Shown here piece by piece: positions 1-10,897 of a stretch of DNA of 64,000 nucleotides. The stretch covers positions 4,870,501 through 4,934,500 of the forward strand of contig CP126192.1 of NCBI GenBank assembly GCA_030272155.1, written 5' to 3'. The notes under the pieces were generated by a model. That model was not told where the DNA came from and did no database searches. It saw only the letters and a list, made by a program, of their open reading frames with translations. A program made the translations under genes and the position numbers. Position 1 is the stretch's first letter, and each line of letters begins with the position of its first letter. Origin of the DNA: Tetradesmus obliquus. Its lineage: Eukaryota; Chlorophyta; Chlorophyceae; Sphaeropleales; Scenedesmaceae.

Positions 1-170
1 ATCGCGTAGTGTGTACATTGGCACTCCTGCCCGAGCCTTGCTGCCCTTAAATGCTATGCTAGCTAAGCCACGCTATGCGTTATTGCTGCCGCAACAAGTG
101 CAGCAGCAAGTGTGAGTTGCGCAGCTATACTCATCTGCTGCCTTGTGGATATTGTTTGCTGCTGCTGCAG

Positions 171-974
171 CCCTGACTACATTGCCAGCTGCGTGAACGA
201 GGCAGCGCAGCGCAGGGACGCGCTGAGGGGGCAGCAGCCACGCACCTGGCTGGTGAGCTGGCAGCAGAGGGGGCTGAGGGGGCAGCAGCAGCAGAGCGCT
301 GCGCAGTTCAGTATCAGCAGTGTCGTCTGTCAGGCAGTTGCTGTGCTGGTGCTGTGTTGTCTGGGGATGCTGTGCAGGTAGCAGCCGCAAATCCTGTCGC
401 CAAGTTTGGAGTGTTAGAATGTGCAGATATTGCAACGCAACAGGTGTGTGCCAGCCTGCTGATTGTTGAAGGGTTTCAGCGACGCGCTCAAGAATTTGAG
501 ATTGACGACTTTGCTTCGACTGCTGTTGCCTGCTGCTGTGCTGCAGGTTGGTGGCGGCCCCCGCAATGTGACAGACAGCTGGGAGCACATGTGGTGGGAC
601 CACCTGCACTGGAAGAGGTGCGAGGATGACGCAGAGGGCAGCAGCCTGCTGTCTGCGTCGGCGGTGGTAGCCATAGCTGTAGATGCAATGCAGCAGCAGC
701 ACTGCGTTGGGGTTCGTGCCTGATCATCTCAGAAGGATGCTGCGCCTGAGCGGTGCAAGGAAGGGCCGCACAGGAGCAGCGCATGCCTGCTGCTGCTGCT
801 GCTTCGTTGCAGTGCATCAACAACAGGTTCAATGCAGTGCATTGTCAAAACTATACAGCCGCATCATTCAGTTGAGGCATGCCCGTGTGTGCTGTGTGTG
901 TGCTGTGCTGCTGCTGCAGGTGGAAGATTCCCCGCACTGGCCCTGCCTTCCCGCAGGACATGTACTGGCAGTAA
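171..974 (+). CDS. Trp-rich protein of unknown family, 3' end (5' part outside window)
   Basis: Four exons fit together in phase: 171-252, 378-443, 547-617 and 920-974, ending at TAA 972-974. They give the last 90 or so residues. The first exon begins mid-codon, so the start lies upstream of the window. The end of the protein is the striking part: it is rich in Trp, His and Arg (MWWDHLHWKRWKIPRTGPAF followed by PQDMYWQ and stop), and the splice AG|G that joins the last two exons restores a smooth reading frame. That pattern suggests a conserved C-terminus packed against a membrane or a large complex, perhaps organellar, but this is inference; I do not recognise the family. Other frames here are shadows. 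The gene runs tail-to-tail toward the FHA gene that ends at 2265. Confidence 0.55.
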
Positions 975-1079
975 CCTGCTGCTCACCCTGGCAGCAGCAG
1001 CAGCAGCAGCTGCAGCTGCAGCGACCACGGCAGCAGCTGCAGCAGGCAGCCTTTTGTTTGGAGTGCTGGCGGCCCGGGC

Positions 1080-1124
<45 letters not shown>

Positions 1125-1882
1125 CTCGCTTGGCCTGCACTGCAGCGAACTGCTATCGCGCTGTACAGCACTCTGCCTTTCCTATATGTTAGCTTTGGCT
1201 CAGCTGTTCTGACAGCATGGAGGATGTGTTGATGGACAACGGACACCTGCTCAGCAGTAGCTGAGGGGAGCCTGGTTGCTGGCAATGGCTGCACCTTGCT
1301 CCCCCAAAGCTGGTGGGCTGTGCAGCAAGCAGCATCCCGTCATCTCTTTTCTGTTTGAGCAGGCTGTGCTGGTTTGCAGATGTTAGTTGGTGGTGGCCGC
1401 GGCACCAGCAGCAGCTGCCAGTTAGATGGCCATCTCCATGGGTGATGCTGTTGTCAGCACAGCAATGCCGTGAGGAGGTGTGCTTCAACCATAAACAGCT
1501 TTGGATGTTATGCACAGGTGGGTGCGCGGAGCGTTCCTGGCCATAATCAGTCTTGTTGTGAGGACTGAGGGCACACGGTGGCGCCTACAGCAGCAGGGGC
1601 GCCACTCGCTTTCCATTCTTATGTTATGTTGCGTGTTTGCTTCAGGCTTGATGCTTTGCATGCTCGAACGGCCCGGGACGGCAGAATCTGTTGCTGCAGA
1701 AGGATGAGTCGTGTGCACAGGTGTGCCTGTCCAAATGGCTCATTTGGAGTCGATGTGGTTTGAGCTGCTGGCGCTGGTGCCCTGCTCGGCGCGTTTGGGC
1801 TTTTGATCCACCAAGTTGCAAGTGCGTTTGGCACACCCAGCGGCTTGCCGAATCTAGTAGATATGGTAACAGTCACTCAGTC

Positions 1883-1887
1883 TGTAA
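1883..1887 (+). terminator. Candidate TGTAA poly(A) signal for the upstream Trp-rich gene
   Basis: TGTAA is the usual polyadenylation signal in green algae. This copy is about 910 bp after the stop codon at 974, which would mean a long 3' UTR. It is assigned by motif and position only. Confidence 0.35.
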
Positions 1888-1933
1888 CTCTTTATACTCA
1901 GGTTGGATCACAAGTCAGTGCTGGTCTGCTTGG

Positions 1934-1938
1934 TTACA
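1934..1938 (-). terminator. Candidate TGTAA poly(A) signal for the FHA gene
   Basis: The plus strand reads TTACA, that is TGTAA on the minus strand, about 330 bp beyond the stop at 2265. It lies about 50 bp from the opposing signal at 1883, so the two transcripts would end almost back to back. Confidence 0.35.
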
Positions 1939-2264
1939 AGGCTGGCTTCTAACCACAATGCAGGTCCATCACCATCACATGTATGCTTGCACGAGCAACC
2001 TTGGCTATGGGGTTCTGGCCCCTGGTAACACGAGCTTCAGCATTGCTTGAAGGTGCGCAGCTGTGCATGACCAGCGTGCTTCGGCATCCTGGCTTTGTCT
2101 AGAATTCATCATTTTAAACGAAACGGCTAGCGCTGGAAAATCCATGCACCACACCCTGCGCCATATGGCGCCATATGCTGGCCAGCATGCATCCATCCAG
2201 AGCACAGAGGCGTGCACAACAGCGCACCTACATGATCAGCGCAGATCAAAGTGCAGCAGCGCGC

Positions 2265-4698
2265 CTACATCACCAATGCAGATGAGCGTGCGACAGCGCG
2301 CTGCAGTGCCAGCCCGTTGACCATGAACAGCAGCGGCTCCCCACCCACCTCCAGCAGGCTCAGGTGGGGCAGCGGGGCATCAGACCCGCGCGACACCTGC
2401 AAGAAGTGAGGCGGCCGGCAGCAGCAGCAGCAGCAGCAGTGCGGGGGCTGACCCGGCCACTACTGAAGGAAGCCTCACACAGCTGGCGAATGTAGTGCAC
2501 ACAGCAGCAGGGCTACTCAGCCAGCAGCACACAAGCGCGCTGCGCGCAACGGCTTATGTTCGCTTCTCAGCTGCAATGCAGCTACATTCTACCGCTGCTC
2601 ACCTTCCTGCCGTTCACAGCCAGCGGCGCCCTGCCGGTGTTGCGGATGCTCCACACGCCGTCCAGCCCCAAGCTCAGCTGCGCCTGCAGCCGCGACACAC
2701 TGCGCACACCACCACCACCTGCTGCTGCCGCACCCAGTGCAGCTGCTGCTGCACTGCCAGCTCCTGCTGCTGCTGCGGGTGCTGGTGCTTTTGCAAGGTC
2801 CACATCCACGTCTCCTTTGCTGTCGCTGGATCGGCCCAGGCTGACTGCGCTGCGGCGGATCACCCAGCGGCCGCCAGCACCACACAGGCAGGCCAGGCCG
2901 CCTGCAGCAGCAGCAGCAGCGGCAGTAGGCAGCAGCAGTACGCAATGGAGGGGTGATACAGTGCAGGCGCAGGCGTTACCTACAACAACAGCAACACACA
3001 GGAGCTGCTGCATACATGCGCAATCAGCTCTGCTTTGGGAATGCGCATTGCGGAGGTATCAAGGCGGCGAAGCAGCAGGAGGTGCCAGGCGTACACAGCA
3101 ATGCACCGGCTCCTTGTTATACGCCGCACCTTGCGCATCCATGTACTGCGTTGTGGCTGCTGACGCAAGCTGCTCCAGCCCAGCTGCTGCTTCTGCCACG
3201 CCCTTGAAGCGCTCATGCCACGCCTGCAGCTGCTGCTTGCTGGCAGCACCCTTGTCAGCGCCCGGCGGCAGCTGCAGCAGCGCTGCTTCTACTTCTGCTG
3301 GCGACGGCAGCGCTAAGGGGTCGTCTCTGCTGCCGTAGCCGCAGCGTTCATCGCCGTACTGCTGCTGCTGTAATGCTGCTGCTGCAGCCTCGTCGGAAGT
3401 GCCTGCACCAAGACAGGCAAGCAGCAATTAGCGCATGTTTACCTGTTTGGGGGTAAAACGGCAGCAGCAGGTTGCTGCAACATGCCAGCATGCATCCACT
3501 CGGCAAATTGCATAAGGCACTGTGCGCAATCACCTGGTTGACGAGACGATTTTAATCAGGCCAAAGGGATGCACAACTCAGTTGATGGGGCTGACCCAGC
3601 AGAGATATGTGAAATTAAATCAGGCATGTGAACCTACCTGCAGTGTTCCTCTCCTGCTGTTGTTGCTGCTGGTTGGCCTGCAACAGGAAGGCGCAGTGCA
3701 GGGGTCAGTCTGTGCCTGATGATGTGCTGCGGCTCTGATGCAACGCTACCAGCTGGCTTGCCTGCTGCTGCATTAGTTACATGTGCGACCTGACCTTGCA
3801 GTTCCTGCAATGCAATGTTGCTGTGCCGGCTGACCCCATGCTGGCATGCTGCCGCACGCACCACCGTACGAACCAACACAGCTGGAGAAGCTCTTCAACA
3901 CCAGGTGTTCAATGTTACATTCCAGACGCACCTGTCTGTGCTCTGCAACAAACACCACATCACCAGAGCCAGCTGCTGGCCCCCGCACAGGCAGCAGCGA
4001 CTGCAGCAGCTGCCTGAGGCTGCCTTCCGCGGCTGCTGCAGCCGCTGCATCGCTGCCGGCCTGTTCTTGTGCTGCTGCTGCTGCTGCTGCTGTTGCTGCT
4101 GCAGCTGCATTACTTTGTGCGCTGCTGTGCCTGCCTGCCTCGCAGTAAGCCTGGCGCTTTGCTCGCATCTCCTCCAACAGAGCCCAGTACTCAACCTGCA
4201 GAGGCAGTGAGCCGCATCACAGCTGATGGACCTGCTGAAACCACGCCAACCATGTGTAACAATGATGGGACCATGGTGGTCCACGCGTATCTGGGCGCCA
4301 CCAGATGATGGTATGGGCCATGATTGGACGCTCAGTGGCTGCCGCGACGAGCAGTGATGAAAAGGCAAGGTACTGCAGCTGACTCTGGTGCCTTCATGAC
4401 GACACTGCCTGCGACAATGTGCAGCTGCTTGCTGGATATGCAACCGTGGATGAGACTAGCTCGACCGTACCTTGTACACTGAGAGCAGCTGCTGTAGAGC
4501 AGGCAGCAGCCTGCTGGCCTCTATGTGGTCTGCAACGGCTGGCACAGGCACGGGGAGCTGCTGCTGCTGCTGTTGATGCTGCTGCTGCTCAGCAGGCTCC
4601 TGTTCAGCAGCCTTCGCACGTTTTTGATCGCTCTGATCGTCCACGGCAGCAGTGATTTCGTCTCGTGGCCGCTTTGAATCCTGAACTAAAGTAGCCAT
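2265..4698 (-). CDS. MCRS1: Microspherule protein 1-like FHA domain protein
   Basis: Six exons join in phase (4698-4471, 4195-3932, 3677-3638, 3402-3130, 2901-2603, 2396-2265) to give 411 residues. The N-terminus carries a basic, nuclear-localisation-like stretch (DSKRPRDE, QKRAK) and poly-Gln/poly-Ala. The FHA domain fills about residues 269-402: a strand with RWVIRRSAVSLGR, an IDVDL-type turn (DVDVDLAK), VSRLQAQLSL, then WSIRNTGRAPLAVNGRKV, and a last strand LLEVGGEPLLFMVN. This arrangement follows the MCRS1 FHA domain, whose proteins bind phospho-threonine and sit in the INO80 and NSL chromatin complexes. The loop before VSRL is enlarged by an Ala/Gly-rich insert of about 30 residues. The usual MCRS1 N-terminal region is not evident. 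The ATG at 4698 opens a long in-frame exon. FHA assignment is firm; the orthology is likely. Confidence 0.7.
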
Positions 4699-5552
4699 GC
4701 GAGCTTAATGGCTTGTTGCCCAGACAGAGCACACAGCTGCTTGTTTTGTAACCCACACCAATATACCGACATGTAATATTGCACGAATCAGCAGGCGAAA
4801 TTGATATCTGAGAAGGTCGTTGTAGGAGCAGCTCGACATGCACAAGTGCACTTGCTGGACAAGCAAGTTTCCGGACAGAAACGTTCTACGCATAAATAGT
4901 GCTACCAGCAGTGTCGGAGGCGTTGAAGGTCAAAGGGTGACCAGGTGGCATTGCCAGCACCCTTAGACCAACAGGGTGCAGGGCTCACAGCTGTAACACG
5001 ATGATGCCAAACAAGTTCCCAGCAGTGCTGCATAGTCTCCAGCACTCGGAGACACCACAAAACGTTTCCTGCAAAGACTTTGCCATACAGCGGTACTGCT
5101 CCCTCCTATTACGAGCCTGACAACAACATGACCACCTCCACAGCACAGTGCCTGCAGATGCCTGCAGTGCACAAGGCACCCCAGAGGTCCCCTTGAATAT
5201 ATGGTGCTAAGCCAGAACCGCAGCCTTGCATAACTGACCACACAAAAACTGTAAACTCTCACTTCATGATTGGCAACCACCGCCCGACACAGCTGCACAC
5301 ATGCTCAGCCAGGTGAACTTACGACATCATGTCATGATGGCACACCAATGGTATGTCACTGCAAGTGCCAAACCTCTAGTGCACTTCCGCTAAAGCAAAA
5401 GCAACTGCACATGCCGCTGAACGGGCCTCTTGCAGCTGCTACAAGCTGGATTGCTGCGCCGCCATACACAGCAGCGCGAGCACGTCGCTTTGGCAACCGC
5501 CACCACGCTGCGCAGCAGCCCCTGCCTGCCTGTCGCTGGCTTCAAACTCCTC
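4699..5552. other. Spacer between two minus-strand genes
   Basis: This stretch holds the 5' region of the FHA gene and the 3' region of the acidic-tail gene that stops at 5553. No open frame here has coding character, and no RNA gene was recognised. Confidence 0.4.
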
Positions 5553-5739
5553 CTAGCTCTCTCCGCCGCCCTCCTCTTTGTCCTCCGCATCATCATCATC
5601 GTCCTCGTCCTCTTCCTCGTCGAGGTCCGCCCGCATCTGTGTGTGATCCGCAAAGCCCTGCGGGCTGAGCGCCTCCTGCAGCTCCGCCTGCACATCGGGC
5701 GAGTCCATGCCATCCTCCAGCCAGTCGCCCCACCTGGCC

Positions 5740-5783
<44 letters not shown>

Positions 5784-6919
5784 GGTGTAAGATGCGTGTG
5801 GGCGCTGAGCGACACAACGGGCGAGACACACCGCAAAGTGCATGCATTCATTGGTGCATCTGCTGGCAACCAGCCGCCTGTCGCTACAGCGGCTCTTCAT
5901 TGGTGCATCTGCTGGCAACCAGCCGCCTGTCGCTACAGCGGCTCTTCATTGGTGCATCTGCTGGCAACCAGCCGCCTGTCGCTACAGCGGCTCTTCATTG
6001 GTGCATCTGCTGGCAACCAGCCGCCTGTCGCTACAGCGGCTCTTCACCACCCCAGGCACTCCTCGCGCTTCACCCTTACTCCTCACCCTCACCCCAAACT
6101 ACCCAACTTCCTCCCACGGCCTCCCCACCTGTTCATGAGGTGGCAGTTGTACTCGTGCAGCTGCCACAGCTCCGTCACAGTGTAGTCCTTGCCTGCAGGG
6201 GCGCAGCAAGTTGCAAGAGGGAGAGAGATTGTGAAGAGGCGATGACGCCAACACCGCGTGATGCCGCTGCTGTGGAGAGGTGCTGCAGGCTCAGCATAGG
6301 GTGCTGGGAGTGCTTATGTGGTGGGTTTGAACTCAGCTGAGCAAGCAGCATTGGCAGCTGGAAGCACACTGAGCAGCATGCTGCCTGCAGTTTTGTGCTG
6401 GGTGCAGTGCTGGTGACATGACCTCCATGAAGACACTGCTGTTGATGTTATGTAACCACACAAGCAGTTTTGCATGTCTGTTTGCTGTGGCGCAGCAATC
6501 GTTGCATGTTTGCATGCCTGTTCTGTTTTCACCGCAGAGTATGATGCCGCAAGCTGAAACCTGCTGCCTGTACAACTGCAAATGAGTGTGTATGGCTGAT
6601 GCTGCGCTGTGCGCTCACCATCTGTGCGTGCCAGCAGCACTTCCCCCAGCCCATTCTGCTGCACATCCGGGGGAGCAAAGCCGCTCCTGGGATCCATGAG
6701 CAGAAACACTGCTGGCTGCTCGAACGTCGGCCTGGTTGCTGCTGTTGTGGGTGCCAGTTGCTTCATTGCTAGGGGGACCCCCAGTAGTGCTGGCACTTGG
6801 CATTTGCGCCAACCGCTGCTGCTGTTGGTGAGCTCCTGCACCTGTTCTGCTGTCAGATCCACGGCCTCTGCTGTTACTCCGTTTAGTTTGACGGCACGCT
6901 GTGGGGCTGCACTGGCCAT
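5553..6919 (-). CDS. Small protein of unknown family with an acidic C-terminal tail
   Basis: Three exons (6919-6619, 6192-6129, 5733-5553) splice in phase to 181 residues, with the stop TAG at 5553. The first two thirds look globular: a segment with FLLMDPRSGFAPPDVQQNGL and another with DYTVTELWQLHEYNCHLMNR, then RWGDWLEDGMD at the last exon junction. The final 30 residues are almost all Asp and Glu, as in histone- or RNA-binding chaperone tails, but that role is only a guess. The family is not recognised. The last intron is unusual in holding four copies of a 49-bp tandem repeat, and a (CTG)14 run on the sense strand ends five bases before the acceptor. The gene sits between the FHA and MT-A70 genes on the same strand. 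Confidence 0.6.
5741..5782. repeat. (CAG)14 triplet run beside a 3' splice site
   Basis: Fourteen perfect CAG units on the plus strand, so CTG on the sense strand of the acidic-tail gene. They lie in the last intron immediately upstream of its acceptor at 5734, where a polypyrimidine tract would normally be. Confidence 0.9.
5849..6046. repeat. Four tandem copies of a 49-bp unit
   Basis: Units start at 5849, 5898, 5947 and 5996 and are essentially identical; the array ends near 6046. The period is 49, not a multiple of three, so the three plus-strand frames each read through it and create spurious open frames. It lies wholly inside the second intron of the 5553-6919 gene. Confidence 0.95.
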
Positions 6920-7282
6920 CGCGCTTGTTCACGACTGTCGAAGGCTACTGCTCCGTAAGGACGGTCAGCAGATGACGTACAGCCACAGCACCAACGACGG
7001 GTTCGTGAATGTGTGTACAGGTAATATTCGTACAGCATAGGAGGTCAGCGATCGAATTGTAAGGCCCTTGTCACCAGGCAACTTACCACCTGGGGCGGTG
7101 CAGCAGAGTTGCTTTGCTTTCAAGGGGAGCAACAGACAGCTCGCTGAAGCAAAGCAGATCGGACATTCCAAAACACCTGACCACTCACCGTAAGCTGGCT
7201 GCAGGTGCAGCCGTCTGCTGCTCACAACAGCATTGGCGGTACCAGTAGTGCTGCCGGTGCAGTGTCACCACAGTGTACATCA
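6920..7282. other. Spacer between acidic-tail gene start and MT-A70 gene stop
   Basis: A 363-bp gap that must contain the promoter of the downstream minus-strand gene and the 3' UTR of the upstream one. I see no clear TATA box and no coding frame. Confidence 0.4.
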
Positions 7283-7541
7283 TCACTGCTGCTGCTGTTG
7301 CTCCTGCTGCTGCTCCACGATGTGTGTCCAGCCTGCCCTGCCTGCCTCTGCTGCTGCCCACAGCTCCAGGAACAGGCCCTTGCCGGTTGGCAGCATCGTC
7401 TCCATGGTGCTGAACACCTGCGCAGGCACGTCCCACTCACGCCCTGCAGCAATGGTAAATAGGCAAAGTGACAGAAAATGCCCCATGGGCAGCACGGCAC
7501 ACCATTGAGCAGCAGCAGGAAGAAGAAGAAGCATCAGTAAT

Positions 7542-7586
<45 letters not shown>

Positions 7587-8623
7587 CAGGCAGGCAGGCA
7601 GCAGGCGTCACACTCGCCCACCTGCAACGGCCCTCACGCAGTCGAAGATTACATCAGGGTTGCGCTGGTGGCGCAGCTCAATGTCGCGCCCCTCACCTGG
7701 CAGCAGCAGCAGCAGCAGGGAAAGCAGCGCCATCCACGGCAGCAGCAGCAACAGTGGGGCCAGCAGCAGGAGCAGCAGTGGTGGCGGCCCACATGGTGTT
7801 CATTGCCGTGCGCCAAGAGCACCACATAGATACACCGGCACAGACATGGCACAGGGTGTCCTGCTTTGCAAGCTGCACTGTACTGATTCCTAAACTAAGC
7901 AGGGTAGCACACAGCAAGTGCTGCTCAGGGTGGCGCACCTTCTCTCCTGAAGATGTACAGCGTGATGTGTGAGCGCTGCAGGCAGGGGTAGGGCAGGCGC
8001 AGAATGGCGTGGTTGGGCTGCAGCAGCACCCAGCTCAGGTTCTCCACGTAGCTGAAGCCCCAGCTGGACAGCAGCCGCACCACCGCTGTGGTTACGAGCA
8101 TGTTGAGGCCATGAGAATGACGAGGCAGGGGCAGGGACGAGCACAGAAGGCAGCAGGGGCAGCAGAAGCATCAGGGAGCAGCAGTGAGAAGCAGGGTTGG
8201 GGCGAGCCAAGGCCGGCGGGCGTGGCAGGTGCTGCGTGTACTCAGCCTGACACACAACGCGTGCAGACAGGGAAAGTGTTGACAACAACTTGCACATGTG
8301 CGGGGTACGGCGCTGTCAGCTGTGTCCCCGCTATGCAAGCCCCTGCGTCTACCACACTATGGAGGCAGCGGATGGGTGTGCTGCTGCAAACCCCTGAATT
8401 ATGCAATGGCCGCCGCAGGCTGCTGCTGCTGCTGCCATTCATTGTACGTCCCCCACAGCCACCAGTTAACCGCCACACCTGCCTGGTGAACATCACATTA
8501 CCAATAAAGACACAGCAGTAACCCCACCTGCCAGGTGCTCCTTGTTGGCCCAGATCATGACAAAGCCGCGGGGGCACAGCTGAGGCACAGGCAGCGCCGC
8601 CAGCCGCTGCACCACAGCCGGCA

Positions 8624-8658
<35 letters not shown>

Positions 8659-8759
8659 TGAGCGTCGCCAGGCATGTCCGTTCCGCTGCACTGCTCCCAG
8701 CTGGGCACTCCCCTGCCTGTCGCTGCTGCTGCTGTTGTCTGTCCAGCACAAGCCCCCTG

Positions 8760-8826
<67 letters not shown>

Positions 8827-10001
8827 GGCAACAACAACAAGCTTTGCTGCTGCTGCTGCTGCTGCTGCTGCGTGCCGGCCACCTCCCAGCCTGTGTTGAT
8901 GAGCAGCGCCTGGTAGGCGGGCACCCGCAGGCTGCTGAACGCAAAGCGCTCCAGGCGGTGCGTGACGTGCACCTCACACGCATCAGGCGGCAGCGGCTGG
9001 CCTGCAGCAGCAGCGCAGGAGGCAGCAGTGCAAGCAGCAGCAGCGCAGGAGGCAGCAGTGCAAGCAGCAGCAACGCACAGCGGAGAGGAGGCTGTCAATG
9101 GTTGCCATGATGCAGCAGCACAAGGGATTGACAATCTGCATGCTGCAGCGGCACGTGCACAACACCAGCCACAGTCATGAAAATAAAACCCGCATGATAC
9201 GAAGAGCGACCACGGCCATTCGTGCCCTGGTGTCATCAAACGCATCTCAGACGCTGGCACATTGGCTGTCCGGTCCTGCAGTAGCAGTAGCCTCACCAGG
9301 TGCCAGGCTGCTGCTGCTGGCTGGGTCGCAGTTGCGCGAGGCAGGCAGCGCGTGCCGCTGCTGCAGTAAGCCCCGCGGCGCTGCTGCTGTTATTGATTGT
9401 GCAGCTGCTGCCTCCGCCCCAGCCACTGCTGCTGCTGCGCCAGCTGCTGGTGCGCTGCCGCTGCCGCCGCCACCTGCAGCAGCAGCTGCACCTGCCATGC
9501 GCTGCCGGTACGGCTGGATGGCTCTGCCCCAAGACAGCGGCAGCGGCGGCGGCGGCAGCCGCACCTGATGGATGGCCGCTGGATCTGCCACACGCACACG
9601 GCGCCGGATGAATGCGCTGCTGTCCCTGTTGTACTGTGTGACGACTGTGGTGGTGCGCTGCGCGCGCTGCAGCGAGCGGCCTTGTCGCTTGCTGGGGTCG
9701 CCTCTGCTGCTGCTGGCAGCGGCGGCTGCGGCTCTGCTGACAGAGCTGCTGCCCTTGAGCCTGCAAGTGTGCCAAGTGTGAGGCGCCTTAGGATGTTGGT
9801 TACAAGGATGTTTGGATGATAAGATGCATTATGATACATAGCTGCACATGGCAGCACTGCTGGGTCGGACTATGCATGACCAGCACTGCTGGGCACTTCC
9901 AGCTGCACAGCGGCTGTGCTGGTGCACTAGTGTGAATGATTTTACGGTGTTACTCCAGCAGCAGGCTTTTTCTGGGCTTGCAAGCCAAGTTCCATCTACC
10001 T

Positions 10002-10035
<34 letters not shown>

Positions 10036-10144
10036 GAACACTGCCAGGCTAGGCTAGGGGCTCACCGCGGCCGCTTTGCTGCGCCCCAGTCCTCATCAGA
10101 CCAGAAGCCTCGCAGCTCAGCCATCATGTCATCATCCGAGCCTG

Positions 10145-10181
<37 letters not shown>

Positions 10182-10372
10182 GAATGATGCCAGGCAACGG
10201 GCACAGCTTGCCAATTGCAAAAAAACATGCCTGGCAGGTGTGGGCTGCACGCATTGTACTCTGTTGCACACGGGGCACTACACTGCACTTGTTCACCCCA
10301 GCATTGCACGAGTATTGCAGTCAACACAACCCCAGCCAACTTTGGGCTGGCTGTTGACGTTGCAGCTTCAGC

Positions 10373-10410
<38 letters not shown>

Positions 10411-10616
10411 CGGCTACATCTCCTGCTGCATCTGCTAGTCATTGGGCACCTGAGTTGAAGCCCATGCTGCCAATGTCAGACGTGTATCCCGCCCTGTCCT
10501 GGGGCCTTGCACCAGCCATCAGCGCCTCATTGTTGCTGAGGATCGACTTCACGTTGAACATGCTGGTGGCTTTGAACACAGCATGCAGCTGCTCCTGATC
10601 AAGCGTGCCTTCCTCC

Positions 10617-10657
<41 letters not shown>

Positions 10658-10897
10658 ATCTGGTGCTGCTGCTGCTGCTGCTGCTGCTGCCTCTGCTGCT
10701 GTACTGCTGCCTGGCTCCTCGTCTGCTGCAACGCTGCCAGATCGCTTGCCAGCAGCAGCCTTGATTCGCTCCATCTCTTCGAACTTCCGCATGATCATTT
10801 CGGGCGTTTCCTCGTCCTCCACGTAGCCCACATAGTGAACAGCATCAGGAAGTGTGTTTTTCCGCAGCACTGAGCGGCGCTTCGGCCTTTGCGACAT
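7283..10897 (-). CDS. MT-A70-family adenine methyltransferase homologue with degenerate DPPW motif
   Basis: Seven exons in phase (10897-10450, 10141-10066, 9760-9297, 9001-8528, 8085-7939, 7696-7622, 7443-7283) give 614 residues. MT-A70 proteins methylate adenine N6 in RNA or DNA, often as pairs of one active and one inactive subunit. Domain evidence: strand LRVPAYQALLINTGW (about residues 354-368), then LCPRGFVMIWANKEHL, SWGFSYVENLSWV, RSHITLYIFRR, the strongly conserved DIELRHQRNPDVIFDCVR, and a C-terminal segment GKGLFLELWA with RAGW. The catalytic DPPW is replaced by NTGW, so this is probably a non-catalytic partner subunit, like METTL14 or the ciliate MTA9-type proteins. A poly-Gln block of roughly 50 residues lies inside the domain just after NTGW. 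The N-terminal 330 residues are charged and low in complexity and end in poly-Ala/Gly. Confidence 0.75.
7543..7601. repeat. (GCA)14 run followed by a GGCA tetranucleotide run
   Basis: A 42-bp GCA run (7543-7584) passes directly into several GGCA units. Both lie in the last intron of the MT-A70 homologue (7444-7621). Confidence 0.85.
8764..8825. repeat. Coding triplet repeat (about 20 GCT units), poly-Gln in the MT-A70 homologue
   Basis: The longest pure triplet run in the window. On the minus strand it reads CAG in frame and encodes poly-Gln inside the methyltransferase-like domain. A second poly-Gln block lies just upstream of it in the protein (about 8850-8870), and a poly-Ser run downstream (8623-8655). 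Confidence 0.9.

Larger units (their letters stand above)
975..2264. other. Tail-to-tail intergenic stretch and 3' UTRs
   Basis: I see no supportable gene here. It probably holds the 3' untranslated regions of the two converging genes. A (GCA)14 run lies at 1081-1122, and Gly/Ala/Gln-only reading frames through it are triplet-repeat artefacts. TGTAA motifs occur on opposite strands about 50 bp apart (1883-1887 plus, 1934-1938 minus). Confidence 0.5.

Noticed and set aside
2556-3338. 260-codon plus-strand frame rich in Ala, Ser and Pro
   Set aside because: Antisense shadow of FHA gene exons 4 and 5; the minus strand gives a recognisable FHA domain.
5849-6046. Possible CRISPR array
   Set aside because: Units are directly tandem with no variable spacers, and the setting is a eukaryotic intron.
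5430-6185. 251-codon plus-strand frame with a fourfold repeated peptide
   Set aside because: The repeat is the intronic 49-bp minisatellite; the minus strand carries the phase-consistent gene with an acidic tail.
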